From positions 1-30,238 of the IMG/VR virus record IMGVR_UViG_3300028595_000048: a stretch of 30,238 nucleotides of DNA. One strand, written 5' to 3'. Origin of the DNA: a virus. Under the pieces are notes generated by a model. It did no database searches. It was not told the DNA's origin and saw nothing but the letters and a program-made list of their open reading frames with translations. Positions 11,995-19,711 of this stretch are shown here, piece by piece (within the stretch, counting starts at the first letter, position 1; every line of letters begins with the position of its first letter). A program made the position numbers and the translations under genes.

Positions 11995-14163
11995 TTGACG
12001 GCCTACGAATCCAGGAAAGACCGCGAGCGCGCTCGCCAGGCCGAGCAGTCTCGCACGGGCCGGGATATCGGCCCGTTGCCGAAATGCAAGAACAAGCGGC
12101 GACGGGCGAGGGCCGAGAAGTCGCTCCGGGCGTGTTGCGAAGTCTATTTCCCGGGCCGCTTTCCGCTGGCCTGGTCCGACGATCACGTCGAGCAACTCGA
12201 CGCCATCGAACGCGTGGTCAAAAACGGCGGGTACCAGGCCATCGCCGCGCCGCGAGGCGATGGCAAGACGACCAGGCTGGAGATCGGCGTGTTCTGGGGC
12301 GTGGCCGTCATTGCCGCCCACCAGTACGGAGTGCTGCTGACCGCCACGGCCACTCACGCGCCGAAGCGAGTTGGGTCGCTCAAGACCGAGCTGTTGACTA
12401 ATGACCTGCTGCTGGAGGACTTCCCCGAGATCGTCTATCCGATTCGCTGTATGGCCGGGATCGCCAATCGGTGCGCCGGCATGCTGCTGGACGGATCGCC
12501 CTGCTGGCCTGGAGGGTCAGAATCCCCATGGGCACGCAAACGTATCGTTTTCCCTACGGTAGCCGGGGCCGCCGCTGGTGGGGCCATAATCGAGGCCTCC
12601 GGGCTCCTGGAGGCTACGCGAGGGCTGAACTACACCCGGGCGGACGGGACCGTAGCCCGGCCCACTATCGCCCTGATCGACGATCCGCAGACGGACCGGT
12701 CCGCCAGGTCGGCTCTGCAGAGCGAGCAGCGCGAGGATACCGTAGCTGCCGGGATTCTTCACTTGCCAGGCCCCGGCCGGCAACTGTCCGCCCTTCTGTC
12801 CTGCACAGTGATCGAGCCCGGCGACATGGCCGATCGGATGCTGGACCGGTCGATTCATCCCGAGTGGCACGGGATCCGCAAGCGGTTATTGCTGTCCTTC
12901 CCGGCCGGCTGCGATCCGCACAAGAAGGAGAAAGACAACCCGGAGGCCGAGGAGACGGCCAAGTACTGGGAGCGGTACGGGGAAATTTACCTGGAGGATC
13001 TGTCCGAAGGGAAAGACGGCAAACGTAGTACCAGGTACTACAAACGGCACCGCAAGAAAATGGATCGCGGAGCCGAGGCGGCTTGGCAGCATCGCAAGAT
13101 GCCGGACGAAGCATCGGCGATCGAGCACTCCATGCGGCTGTTCATTCGGGATCGGTCGTCTTTCTTCAGCGAGATGCAGAATCAGCCGGAGCCGGATCAG
13201 GCCAACGAGACGGTCGAGATGCTGACAGCCAAGCAGATCGCACGCCGCGTGTCCGGCTACCAGCTTGGCGAGATCCCGGAGAAGTGCGAGCGGCTGACGT
13301 GTTTTGTCGACGTGCACAAGCGACTGCTCTACTACGCGGTCTGCGCCTGGGAGTCAGGCTTCACGGGCCACGTGATCGAGTACGGCACGTGGCCGCATCA
13401 GACGTCCACGTACTTCGATTTGAAGCACTGCCGGCTGCCGATCCAGAAACACCCGGAGGTGACGGCGACAACGCTGGAGGGCCAGGTCACCCAAGCGGCC
13501 GAGGCGTTGCTGTCCGAGTTGGGCCAGCGGACGTGGACGCGGACGGACGGAGCGGAAGTGGCGTTAGAGCTGACTATGTTCGACGCCAACGGCACGGACT
13601 GGACCGACGAAATCTACGCGATTTGCCGGACAGCTCGGCGCCGGCACGGGCTGAAGGCGATGCCGACGCACGGCGTGGCTTGGGGGCCGGCGAAGAAACC
13701 CATGCGCCGCTGGGACAAGAAGACGGTCAAGGGGCAGCTGGGCGAGGACTGGCACATTCCGCCACCGAGTCGCGGCCGATCGATCCGGCATGTGCTAATC
13801 GAGGTAAACAGCCGCAAGAGTTTCCTTCACCGTCGCCTGGCCACCCCGCCAGGCGATCCCGGCAGCTTGACGCTATTTCACGGCACGGCCGCCAGGCATC
13901 GCGCCGTGAGCGAACACCTGACGGCCGAGACTGGGGTCAAGGTGTTCGGCCCCTACGGCGAGATGACCCAGTGGAAGCTGACGCCCAACCGAGACAACCA
14001 CTGGCTGGACTGCATCAGCAATTGTGCCACCGGTGAATCGATCCTCGGCGGGAAACTGGCGAATCCGAAGATGAAGCCGGCAGACAATCCGGCGCGAGAG
14101 AACAAACCGGCGGCAGGCAAGGCCAAGCCGAATGGGCGGCGCAGCCGTGTAGTGTATTTGTAA
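11995..14163 (+). CDS. terL: Phage terminase, large subunit
   Basis: The 722-residue protein is the ATP-driven motor and nuclease that packs phage DNA into proheads. The ATPase domain shows Walker A APRGDGKTT (residues 85-93), a TATATH motif (118-122 region) and Walker B TIALIDDPQ (224-232). The C-terminal RNase H-like nuclease shows Asp in FVDVHKR (D439), MFDANGTDW (D530) and HWLDC (D672), the expected spacing for its metal-binding triad. The N-terminus is strongly basic, and the C-terminal 40 residues are a Lys/Pro-rich tail. The first possible start is TTG 11995 without a clear ribosome binding site, so the exact start is uncertain. No small subunit gene is recognised nearby. Confidence 0.88.
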   Translation: MTAYESRKDRERARQAEQSRTGRDIGPLPKCKNKRRRARAEKSLRACCEVYFPGRFPLAWSDDHVEQLDAIERVVKNGGYQAIAAPRGDGKTTRLEIGVFWGVAVIAAHQYGVLLTATATHAPKRVGSLKTELLTNDLLLEDFPEIVYPIRCMAGIANRCAGMLLDGSPCWPGGSESPWARKRIVFPTVAGAAAGGAIIEASGLLEATRGLNYTRADGTVARPTIALIDDPQTDRSARSALQSEQREDTVAAGILHLPGPGRQLSALLSCTVIEPGDMADRMLDRSIHPEWHGIRKRLLLSFPAGCDPHKKEKDNPEAEETAKYWERYGEIYLEDLSEGKDGKRSTRYYKRHRKKMDRGAEAAWQHRKMPDEASAIEHSMRLFIRDRSSFFSEMQNQPEPDQANETVEMLTAKQIARRVSGYQLGEIPEKCERLTCFVDVHKRLLYYAVCAWESGFTGHVIEYGTWPHQTSTYFDLKHCRLPIQKHPEVTATTLEGQVTQAAEALLSELGQRTWTRTDGAEVALELTMFDANGTDWTDEIYAICRTARRRHGLKAMPTHGVAWGPAKKPMRRWDKKTVKGQLGEDWHIPPPSRGRSIRHVLIEVNSRKSFLHRRLATPPGDPGSLTLFHGTAARHRAVSEHLTAETGVKVFGPYGEMTQWKLTPNRDNHWLDCISNCATGESILGGKLANPKMKPADNPARENKPAAGKAKPNGRRSRVVYL

Positions 14164-14183
14164 GGCCACCTTTACGGAACTGC

Positions 14184-14208
14184 AGACCGGCTGCAGGCCC
14201 GTCTTTTT
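14184..14208 (+). terminator. Weak intrinsic terminator after the terminase
   Basis: AGACCGG (14184-14190) and CCCGTCT (14198-14204) pair with one mismatch around a 7-nt loop and are followed by five T (14204-14208). It is less stable than the other terminators and may only attenuate. Confidence 0.4.
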
Positions 14209-14232
14209 GGTCCCCTCTATTGGAGCCATCAC

Positions 14233-14481
14233 ATGCCCAAAAAGAAACCCGGCCGCCCGGCCGGCAGCAAGAACAGCCCGGCGGCTATCGTCGAAGTGGT
14301 CCCCGCCCAGTGCCCCGGCTGCCAATCGACGGCCCGCGAATCGATTCGCATCTTGAAGACGCGCCCGATCGCCGGGACAGCCCCAGGCGGCGCAGAGCGA
14401 ACGCACATCGTGTGGCGACGTGTGCGATGCAAGGCGTGCCAGCGGTATTTCACCGAGATGACTCATGAGAATCGGACGTGA
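14233..14481 (+). CDS. Small zinc-ribbon protein with AT-hook-like start
   Basis: The 82-residue protein (ATG 14233 after TTGGAG) begins with MPKKKPGRPAGSKNS, containing a GRP-type AT-hook-like segment, and has two CxxC pairs, QCPGCQS (about 26-31) and RCKACQRYF (about 65-73), forming a zinc ribbon. This suggests DNA binding, perhaps with the terminase, as small zinc proteins do in some packaging clusters. It is also reminiscent of transcription factors that act late. No closer family is recognised. Confidence 0.65.
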   Translation: MPKKKPGRPAGSKNSPAAIVEVVPAQCPGCQSTARESIRILKTRPIAGTAPGGAERTHIVWRRVRCKACQRYFTEMTHENRT

Positions 14482-14509
14482 AGAAAGGGACGATGACCGA
14501 TTTCTAGGC

Positions 14510-14700
14510 GGTGGCGTGACTGACCAGGTTGTGCGGCCGTGACGGTCTGGGCCCGGAAAGCGTGACACGACGGCCACTTGGTCTGTGACGCCGCCGGCGA
14601 GGTCGCTGTGACACCTCTTGACGAGCTGCCGTGACGTGACTACGCTGCGGACTGATCTGTGACACGGTGATCGCAGACGGTGTGACGCATGGATAAAGCG
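14510..14700. repeat. GTGAC-rich interspersed element (family C), copy 1
   Basis: The 228-bp gap between the zinc-ribbon gene and the cytosine methyltransferase contains no gene. Its first part (14510-14592) is about 90 percent or more identical to the reverse complement of 22038-22127. The rest repeats GTGAC at irregular steps of roughly 15-30 bp (for example CCGTGACGTGACTACG, CTGTGACACGG, GGTGTGACGC). Dispersal in opposite orientation and its non-coding nature point to a small non-autonomous repeat. Confidence 0.65.
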
Positions 14701-14709
14701 TAGTGTGCC

Positions 14710-15489
14710 ATGTTTTGTCTGTCGGTATTCCCTGGCATTGATTTGTTCGGGCGAGCCTTCGAAACCGAGGGCTTTTGCGTAGTCCGCGGCCCTGATCTTC
14801 TCTGGGGTGGTGACGTCCGGCGATTTCATCCACCCGCCGACCGGTTCGACGGAATCCTTGGTGGCACTCCGTGCCAGGATTTTTCGCAGGCCAGACGCTC
14901 ACCACCGACAGGGCAGGGCGTCGCCCTGATGGCGGAATTTTGCCGCGTCGTGCAAGTGGCGAACGTTGAATGGTACGTCCTGGAAAATGTCGCCAGGGCG
15001 CCTGATTGCAGAGTGCCAGGCTACGCATACCAGCGCATCGACGTGAATCAGGGATGGTATTCCGGCGTATCGCGGTTGCGGCATTTTCAGTTTGGGAGTC
15101 GGACAGGACAGACGCTTCAAATTCCGAGGGGCAAGCCCTGCCGCGGGTTGGACCCCGCGGCCTTGGCACATGACAGCCGAGGGTTTCGCGAGGTATGCAG
15201 GATCCAGGGTCTGCCGGACGACTACGATCTGCCGGGATTCACAGCAGCGGAAAAGGTGCGCGCTGTAGGCAACGGGGTGCCCATGGTGCTTGGCCGTGTC
15301 GTCGCGAGAGCCATCCGACGTGCGTACGGTCTGGGCGTCGACGGACGTGATCCGGTATTCAACAAATCCACCGTGGTTGTCCGGCGATGTGCCTGTGGAT
15401 GTGGCCGAGAGGTCACAGGCCGTGCGCTGTACGATTCGGCAACCTGCCGCAAGCGGGCAGAACGGGCCCGTGGACGCGCTAGAGCGTGA
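14710..15489 (+). CDS. DNA (cytosine-5) methyltransferase
   Basis: The 259-residue enzyme should methylate cytosine at C5. Motifs in order: I, LSVFPGIDLFGRAFE (residues 4-18); IV, GGTPCQDFSQ with catalytic Cys 55; VI, LENVARAP (ENV 92-94); VIII, VSRLRHFQFGSR (about 120-131); X, VRAVGNGVPMVLGRVVARAI (about 183-203). The protein is short, so the target-recognition region is small. After motif X it carries an added segment with a Cys cluster, CACGCGREVTG... ATC, a zinc-ribbon-like tail. No Shine-Dalgarno precedes ATG 14710. It interrupts the terminase-to-portal order and is flanked by repeats, so it may be a later insertion; protection of packaged DNA is the likely role. Confidence 0.88.
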   Translation: MFCLSVFPGIDLFGRAFETEGFCVVRGPDLLWGGDVRRFHPPADRFDGILGGTPCQDFSQARRSPPTGQGVALMAEFCRVVQVANVEWYVLENVARAPDCRVPGYAYQRIDVNQGWYSGVSRLRHFQFGSRTGQTLQIPRGKPCRGLDPAALAHDSRGFREVCRIQGLPDDYDLPGFTAAEKVRAVGNGVPMVLGRVVARAIRRAYGLGVDGRDPVFNKSTVVVRRCACGCGREVTGRALYDSATCRKRAERARGRARA

Positions 15490-15495
15490 ACTCCA
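15477..15495. repeat. Half copy of the hairpin element (family D)
   Basis: CGCTAGAGCGTGAACTCCA matches the right arm of the hairpin at 21216-21265 (CGCTAAAGCGTGAACTCCA) in all but one base. It contains the stop codon of the cytosine methyltransferase, so the gene end comes from the element. No second arm is found nearby. Confidence 0.5.
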
Positions 15496-15693
15496 GCGGA
15501 CCCCGTCCAACAAGAATGGGGATCCCCGATTTCCGTCGCGAAATCCCCTCAAGTCGATCTGGCGACCCGTCACAATTCGCCGTACTGTCCCGTTCGCGGA
15601 GCGCTAGCCAGGACGCCGATGCGGGTGCAAGGAAGGGATTACGATCGCCCGCGGAGGCGTGCCGTAGGCAACAGCGAACCCTGGAACCTGCTC

Positions 15694-15894
15694 ATGGCCG
15701 ACCATACCACAGAAATTGCACGTATTCGCGAGCTACTTCGCTCCGGCGCCAAGTCCGTCACGGTCGACGGTGTGACCACCACGATCGACACGGCAGAGCT
15801 GAAACGGCAACTCCGCGAACTGATCAACGACGACGACGCCAGCGTTGGCAACCGTAGGCCGTTTGCCCAGGGGGTCTACCTGGGAGGATTCTAG
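15694..15894 (+). CDS. gpW-like head-tail joining protein
   Basis: The 66-residue protein is taken from ATG 15694; the frame starts earlier (15619) but that section is basic, of low quality, and has no ribosome binding site. It shows the gpW layout: helix ADHTTEIARIRELLRSG, a strand pair AKSVTVDGVTTTIDT, helix AELKRQLRELINDDD and an end in NRRPFAQGVYLGGF, like the basic-aromatic end of lambda gpW. gpW binds the portal ring and closes the filled head. Its place between terminase and portal matches lambda order A-W-B. The region 15490-15693 before it has no convincing gene. Confidence 0.6.
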   Translation: MADHTTEIARIRELLRSGAKSVTVDGVTTTIDTAELKRQLRELINDDDASVGNRRPFAQGVYLGGF

Positions 15895-15974
15895 GTATCA
15901 GGTGTTAGGTGTCAGGTGTCAGTACGCCCAGCCACTACACCCCTGACACCTGAAACCTGACACCCGAAACCTGA
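15895..15974. repeat. GTGTCAGGT interspersed repeat (family B), copy 1
   Basis: Directly after the gpW-like gene, tandem AGGTGTCAGG-type units on one side and CTGACACCTGAAACCTGACA on the other make an imperfect inverted repeat around TACGCCCAGCCACTACACC. Related copies: 18620-18668, 21552-21567 and 23737-23820. It ends four bases before the portal start. Confidence 0.7.
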
Positions 15975-15978
15975 TTCC

Positions 15979-17496
15979 ATGCTCGCATCCATTCTTATGA
16001 CAGCCGCAACCCTGGCAGCGTGTACGAGCCTCTCAGTCAGCCCCCAGGGCGTGACCGAGTGGACGGACGCGCCGACACGGGCGACCAGCGCGGCCGGCTA
16101 TGATGCGATCAAAGGGAAGGGCCGCCGACAAGCACCAAGTTCGGCGACCATGCACGAGGACCGGCACTTAAACAGTGCCCAGCGCCGCCAGGCTATCGGC
16201 GGCGTGCGAGACTTGCGGCGGAACAGTTCCCTGGTCGATTGGATGATTCGCCGCCACCTCGACTACGTCGCGTCGTTCCGTTTCCAGGGAGCCTCGCCCG
16301 ATCGGACGTTCAACGAGGAGCTGGAAGCCTGGCTCCTGGAAGAATCCCGCCCCAACCGATTTGACGTTCGCGGCGTCCTTTCTCTTCCTCGCTTCGTCCG
16401 GCTGTGCGAAGCCATGGCCGTGCTTGACGGAGATATCGGGACGGTCTTCATCGAGGCCAATACAGGCCGACTGCAAGGCATCGAAGCCGATCGGGTCTGT
16501 GATCCCACCAGGTCCTGGACCGGCGACTGGGTCAACAGTAAAGACGAATGGTACAACGGCGTGCGCGTGGACGCGGACACAGGCCGCAGAATTGAATACG
16601 CGGTCCATCGACGTCGCGCCGGATATTCCGGATTGGAATACGAGCGGTCGATTCCCGCTGGCAACTTTCACCTGCACGGCTACTTGAGCCGGTTCGACCA
16701 GGTCCGCGGCATCTCGCCGCTGATGTCGGCCTACAACCAGCTCCGCGACGTGTATGAGGCTGAGGAATACGCCTTGGTCCGCTCCAAAGCCGCCAGCATG
16801 ATGTTGATGGCAGTCAAGCGATCGTTGGATTCTCCTCTGGGGGAAAAGCTGTACGAGCTGGACGAAAACGGCGAGCCGATCCCGAGCACCTATCAAGTGG
16901 ACGCTGGGCGTGGGCCAATCTTCTTGGACATGGATCCAGGGGACGAGGCTCAAATGCTGGACAGCGACAACCCCGGCGCTAATTTGCAGGAGTTCTGGAA
17001 GTTCGTTTCGCTGCTCGCGCTGAAAGCTCTCGACCTGCCTTATGGTTTGTTCGACGAATCGGCTAACAACTTTTTCGGCAACAAGACAGCTTGGCTAGGC
17101 TATGACCGAGCGTGCGAGGACAAACGAGACAACGTCCGTGCGCTGCTGGATCGAATCACGACGTTCAAGTTGCGAGTCGCGATCAAGCAGAAGCAGATCA
17201 GCCTGCCCAAGACCGACGGCAGGCAGTTGACGCTGGCCGACACTCCGTGGCGCTGGGTCGCAAGGAAAATGCCCTGGTGGCGACCGCTGGAAGAAGTAAC
17301 CGCATACCTCAAAGCGATTGAGGGCGGACTGACGACACCGCAACGCGTTTGCGCCGAGGCCGATCAAGGTGACTGGTACGACAACATGGATCAGATCGCC
17401 CTGGCGATCGAGTACGCCCGGAAGAAAGGCGTGCCGCTGAACTGGGCGGTGAATTCAGATCTGGCTGCCAGCGTGGCGGCGAACAGGACCGCCTAG
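15979..17496 (+). CDS. Portal protein, lambda gpB type
   Basis: The 505-residue protein forms the dodecameric ring at one head vertex through which DNA passes. Recognisable parts are the basic start with AAGYDAIKGKGRRQAP, the RNSSLVDWMIRRHLDYVASF helix, the core GDIGTVFIEANTGRLQGIEADRV, the HLHGYLSRFDQVRGISPLMSAYNQLRDVYEAEEYALVRSK section typical of lambda-type portals, and the stem/clip region FFGNKTAWLGYDRACE. Length is usual. ATG 15979 has no Shine-Dalgarno because family B repeats precede it; ATG 15997 is an alternative. It lies after the gpW-like gene and before the protease, the classic order. Confidence 0.85.
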   Translation: MLASILMTAATLAACTSLSVSPQGVTEWTDAPTRATSAAGYDAIKGKGRRQAPSSATMHEDRHLNSAQRRQAIGGVRDLRRNSSLVDWMIRRHLDYVASFRFQGASPDRTFNEELEAWLLEESRPNRFDVRGVLSLPRFVRLCEAMAVLDGDIGTVFIEANTGRLQGIEADRVCDPTRSWTGDWVNSKDEWYNGVRVDADTGRRIEYAVHRRRAGYSGLEYERSIPAGNFHLHGYLSRFDQVRGISPLMSAYNQLRDVYEAEEYALVRSKAASMMLMAVKRSLDSPLGEKLYELDENGEPIPSTYQVDAGRGPIFLDMDPGDEAQMLDSDNPGANLQEFWKFVSLLALKALDLPYGLFDESANNFFGNKTAWLGYDRACEDKRDNVRALLDRITTFKLRVAIKQKQISLPKTDGRQLTLADTPWRWVARKMPWWRPLEEVTAYLKAIEGGLTTPQRVCAEADQGDWYDNMDQIALAIEYARKKGVPLNWAVNSDLAASVAANRTA

Positions 17497-17535
17497 GAAA
17501 TACGAAGTTTGAAGAAGAATAACTTCGAATGACCA
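17497..17535. repeat. Family A repeat providing the next start codon
   Basis: GAAATACGAAGTTTGAAG followed by ATAACTTCGAATGACC fills the gap between portal and protease. The ATG inside the conserved TTCGAATGACC end is the start codon of the protease gene (17529). Confidence 0.55.
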
Positions 17536-18614
17536 AAACAACCGAAACCCGCAAAGCTCCGGCCGCCGCGTTGCACTTCGCGGCGCCGTGCGAGCTGGCC
17601 GCGTCGGCGGAAAAGGACGGCGTGACCAAGGCCCCAATTCACATGGTGGCCAGTTCTGGACAGCCGTTCGAGCACTGGTACTGGGGACGCGTGGTGGTCG
17701 ACGTGGAAAGCATGGTCCTGAATAAGGACCGCTACACGCTCGACTGGTGTCACTGGGAAAGTGAGATCCTCGGCTATGGCGTCGCCACGGTCAGAGAGGG
17801 CCAGCTGGCGATCGACGGAGAATTGATCAGCACACGCAACGACGACCGATCCCGCGAAGTCATGCTGAAAGGTGAGGCCGGCGTGCCGTTCGAGGCTTCC
17901 ATTAAGTTTGACCGTTCTGCCGGCCTGGTGATCGAGCAATACGACGCCGGCACGGAGGCTGTGGTCAACGGCCAGACGATCCCCGGCCCCATCAACGTAC
18001 TCCGCCAAACCTTACTCCGCGGCGTCGCCGTCTGCCCGTACGGAGCCGACCCGTATACTGAATCGGAGTTTTCCGCAGACGTCAACCGCGAAATTGAATT
18101 GACCATTACCCACCACTCCCAGGAGGCGATCATGCCCAAGGACCCATCCCAGACGCCAGCAGCGACCGACCCGAATGCCGAAGTACTCGGCACGGAGCCC
18201 ACGCCGCAAGTTCCCGCGGCCCCGGCCGAGGAACTCCGCGAGCAAGTCGCCAGCGAGCTGACCGCACGCGTGTCCGACTACCGTAGCCGATTCGGCGATC
18301 GAGGCACGGAATGGGCGATCGCCAACCGCCCCATGGTCGACTGTTACCAGGAGTTCGTGGCCGAGCTGAAAGCGTCACACGAAAAGGCCTTAAAAGCCAA
18401 GGATGAGGAGTTGGCTGGCGCCAAGAGCGCCGCCGTCGAGCTGCAGAGCCAGATCGATCAGCTGAGCCTCGGCGAAGAGACGCCGGTGAGCAGCACTCCG
18501 GTCAACGCCGAGAAGACGCCGGAGCAAAAAAAAGCGGCCGAGCTATCGGCCAGCATGCCCGATGGCCTGGCCAAGTTCGCCAGCGGCATCAAACTGCCGA
18601 CCAAGAAGGGCTGA
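17529..18614 (+). CDS. Prohead protease fused to scaffold-like C-terminus
   Basis: The 361-residue protein is a probable capsid maturation protease with scaffold. Residues about 35-190 have the form of the prohead protease fold: APIHMVASSGQPFEHWYWGRVVVD, DWCHWESEILGYGVATVRE, LISTRNDDRSREVML, GVPFEASIKFDRSA, VVNGQTIPGPINVLRQTLLRGVAVCPYGADPYTESEF, where the last block is a hallmark of these enzymes. From about 195 it becomes acidic and Ala/Pro-rich with coiled-coil (about 270-315, EKALKAKDEELAGAKSAAVE), as expected for an assembly scaffold. An internal ATG at 18132 (AGGAGGCGATC before it) could give the scaffold alone, as in lambda C/Nu3. Catalytic residues cannot be assigned with certainty. 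Confidence 0.7.
   Translation: MTKTTETRKAPAAALHFAAPCELAASAEKDGVTKAPIHMVASSGQPFEHWYWGRVVVDVESMVLNKDRYTLDWCHWESEILGYGVATVREGQLAIDGELISTRNDDRSREVMLKGEAGVPFEASIKFDRSAGLVIEQYDAGTEAVVNGQTIPGPINVLRQTLLRGVAVCPYGADPYTESEFSADVNREIELTITHHSQEAIMPKDPSQTPAATDPNAEVLGTEPTPQVPAAPAEELREQVASELTARVSDYRSRFGDRGTEWAIANRPMVDCYQEFVAELKASHEKALKAKDEELAGAKSAAVELQSQIDQLSLGEETPVSSTPVNAEKTPEQKKAAELSASMPDGLAKFASGIKLPTKKG
18132..18614 (+). CDS. Possible internal-start scaffold protein (Nu3-like)
   Basis: Within the protease gene a strong ribosome binding site (AGGAGG, 18120-18125) precedes ATG 18132 in the same frame at 6 nt. Translation from here would yield a 160-residue acidic, coiled-coil protein starting MPKDPSQTPAATDPN and containing the whole scaffold-like section. 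Lambda and many related phages make such a nested scaffold. The site is seen in the sequence; its use is inference. Confidence 0.5.
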   Translation: MPKDPSQTPAATDPNAEVLGTEPTPQVPAAPAEELREQVASELTARVSDYRSRFGDRGTEWAIANRPMVDCYQEFVAELKASHEKALKAKDEELAGAKSAAVELQSQIDQLSLGEETPVSSTPVNAEKTPEQKKAAELSASMPDGLAKFASGIKLPTKKG

Positions 18615-18619
18615 CCTCC

Positions 18620-18668
18620 GCCACCTGACACCTGACACCTGCGCCCTGACACCTAAAACCTGAAACCT
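18620..18668. repeat. Family B repeat, copy 2
   Basis: Tandem CACCTGACACCTG units, then CCTGACACCTAAAACCTGAA, lie between the protease and major capsid genes. Only one orientation is present, so no hairpin forms. The capsid gene keeps its own GGAG 8 nt before ATG 18687. Confidence 0.65.
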
Positions 18669-18686
18669 ACCCTCCCGGAGCCTGTT

Positions 18687-19646
18687 ATGACCCGCCCAAC
18701 CCTGCTTGACATCGCCAAGCGTAACCTGTCCGACAGCGAAGTCGGCCTAGTGGAAGAAGCCATTTACGAGACGCCCGAAGTCAGCGGCCAGTGCCGATGG
18801 ACGGGAAACAGCGTGGCCGGCGTCGGCCAGTCCAAGCCGATCAAAGGCTTGAACTACTACACCCGCGTCCGCACCGCGTTGCCCTCTGCCGGCTTCCGAG
18901 GCGTCAACGAGGGTGTGACGGCCGTCAAGTCGACCTGGGAAAACCGCCTCGTTGAGACCTTCATACTCAACCCGAGGTGGGAATGCGATCAGGCCGAGGC
19001 CGAGGCCAACGAGGACGGCCCGGAAGCGTTCATTGCCGAGGAAGCCGACGCGATCACGAAAGGCGCGTTCCTCCAGTTGGGCCGACAGTTCTACTACGGG
19101 ACGAACACCAGCTACGGCGGGCACGCCAAAGGCTTCCCCGGCCTAATCGACGCCTACGACGCGACCAACATGATGGTCGACGCCGGCGGCACTACGGCCA
19201 ACACGGGATCTTCCGCGTGGCTGGTCAAGTGGGGCCCTCGCGATACCCGCTGGGTAGTCGGCAATAACGGATCGTTTTCTATGTCCGATATCCGTATGGC
19301 CGACTTGCTGGACGGGTCTAGCAATCCGTTTACCGGATACGTGCAAGAAATGCTCGCCCGCCTCGGTTTGCAGGTTGCCAACCCGGCGATCAGCCTCTGC
19401 CGCATCAAGAAGCTGACGGCCGACAGCGGCAAGGGCCTGACCGACGACCTGATCACCCAAGCTATGATGAAAATGAAGATCCGGCCGGACGCCATCTTCT
19501 GCAGTCGTCGCAGTTGGGGCCAGTTGCAGCAATCCCGCACAGCGACCACGGCCACGGGCGCCGAGGCTCCCATGCCCACGGAAGTGCACGGCATCCCGCT
19601 GATGGTAACCGACGCAATCTACGACACCGAATCGCTTACGCTGTAA
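18687..19646 (+). CDS. Major capsid protein candidate (HK97-fold)
   Basis: The 319-residue protein follows the protease/scaffold gene, the standard place of the major capsid gene, and has suitable length and composition. N-terminal helices (LLDIAKRNLSDSEVGLVEEAIYETPEV) are followed by GLNYYTRVRTALPSAGFRGVNEGV, a long acidic helix ECDQAEAEANEDGPEAFIAEEADAITK resembling the spine helix of HK97-type capsids, FYYGTNTSYGGHAKGFPGLIDAY and the C-terminal P-domain-like part ending IPLMVTDAIYDTESLTL. PDAIFCSRRSWGQLQQSR is also typical. No direct signature motif exists for this fold, so the call rests on layout and context. Confidence 0.8.
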   Translation: MTRPTLLDIAKRNLSDSEVGLVEEAIYETPEVSGQCRWTGNSVAGVGQSKPIKGLNYYTRVRTALPSAGFRGVNEGVTAVKSTWENRLVETFILNPRWECDQAEAEANEDGPEAFIAEEADAITKGAFLQLGRQFYYGTNTSYGGHAKGFPGLIDAYDATNMMVDAGGTTANTGSSAWLVKWGPRDTRWVVGNNGSFSMSDIRMADLLDGSSNPFTGYVQEMLARLGLQVANPAISLCRIKKLTADSGKGLTDDLITQAMMKMKIRPDAIFCSRRSWGQLQQSRTATTATGAEAPMPTEVHGIPLMVTDAIYDTESLTL

Positions 19647-19649
19647 GTG

Positions 19650-19688
19650 AAATTCGAACTCCGAAGCACGCAATCCGAAACTGGAACC
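19650..19688. repeat. Family A repeat, degenerate copy
   Basis: AAATTCGAACTCCGAAGC and CAATCCGAAACTGGAACC lie between the capsid and decoration genes. The hexamer theme TCCGAA is the same as in the in-gene copy at 10706. Confidence 0.5.
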
Positions 19689-19711
19689 ATTCGTCCAAGG
19701 AAGGACAACTC

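Noticed and set aside
13083-14036. 317-residue plus-strand frame inside the terminase
   Set aside because: It is a GC-rich shifted frame, Arg/Asp/Pro-rich, overlapping the nuclease domain whose catalytic residues are intact in the other frame.
14504-15169. 221-residue minus-strand frame
   Set aside because: It runs through the family C repeat and the antisense of the cytosine methyltransferase. Its peptide VTLSGPRPSRPHNLVSH recurs in the plus frame at 22040-22130 only because the DNA repeat is inverted there.
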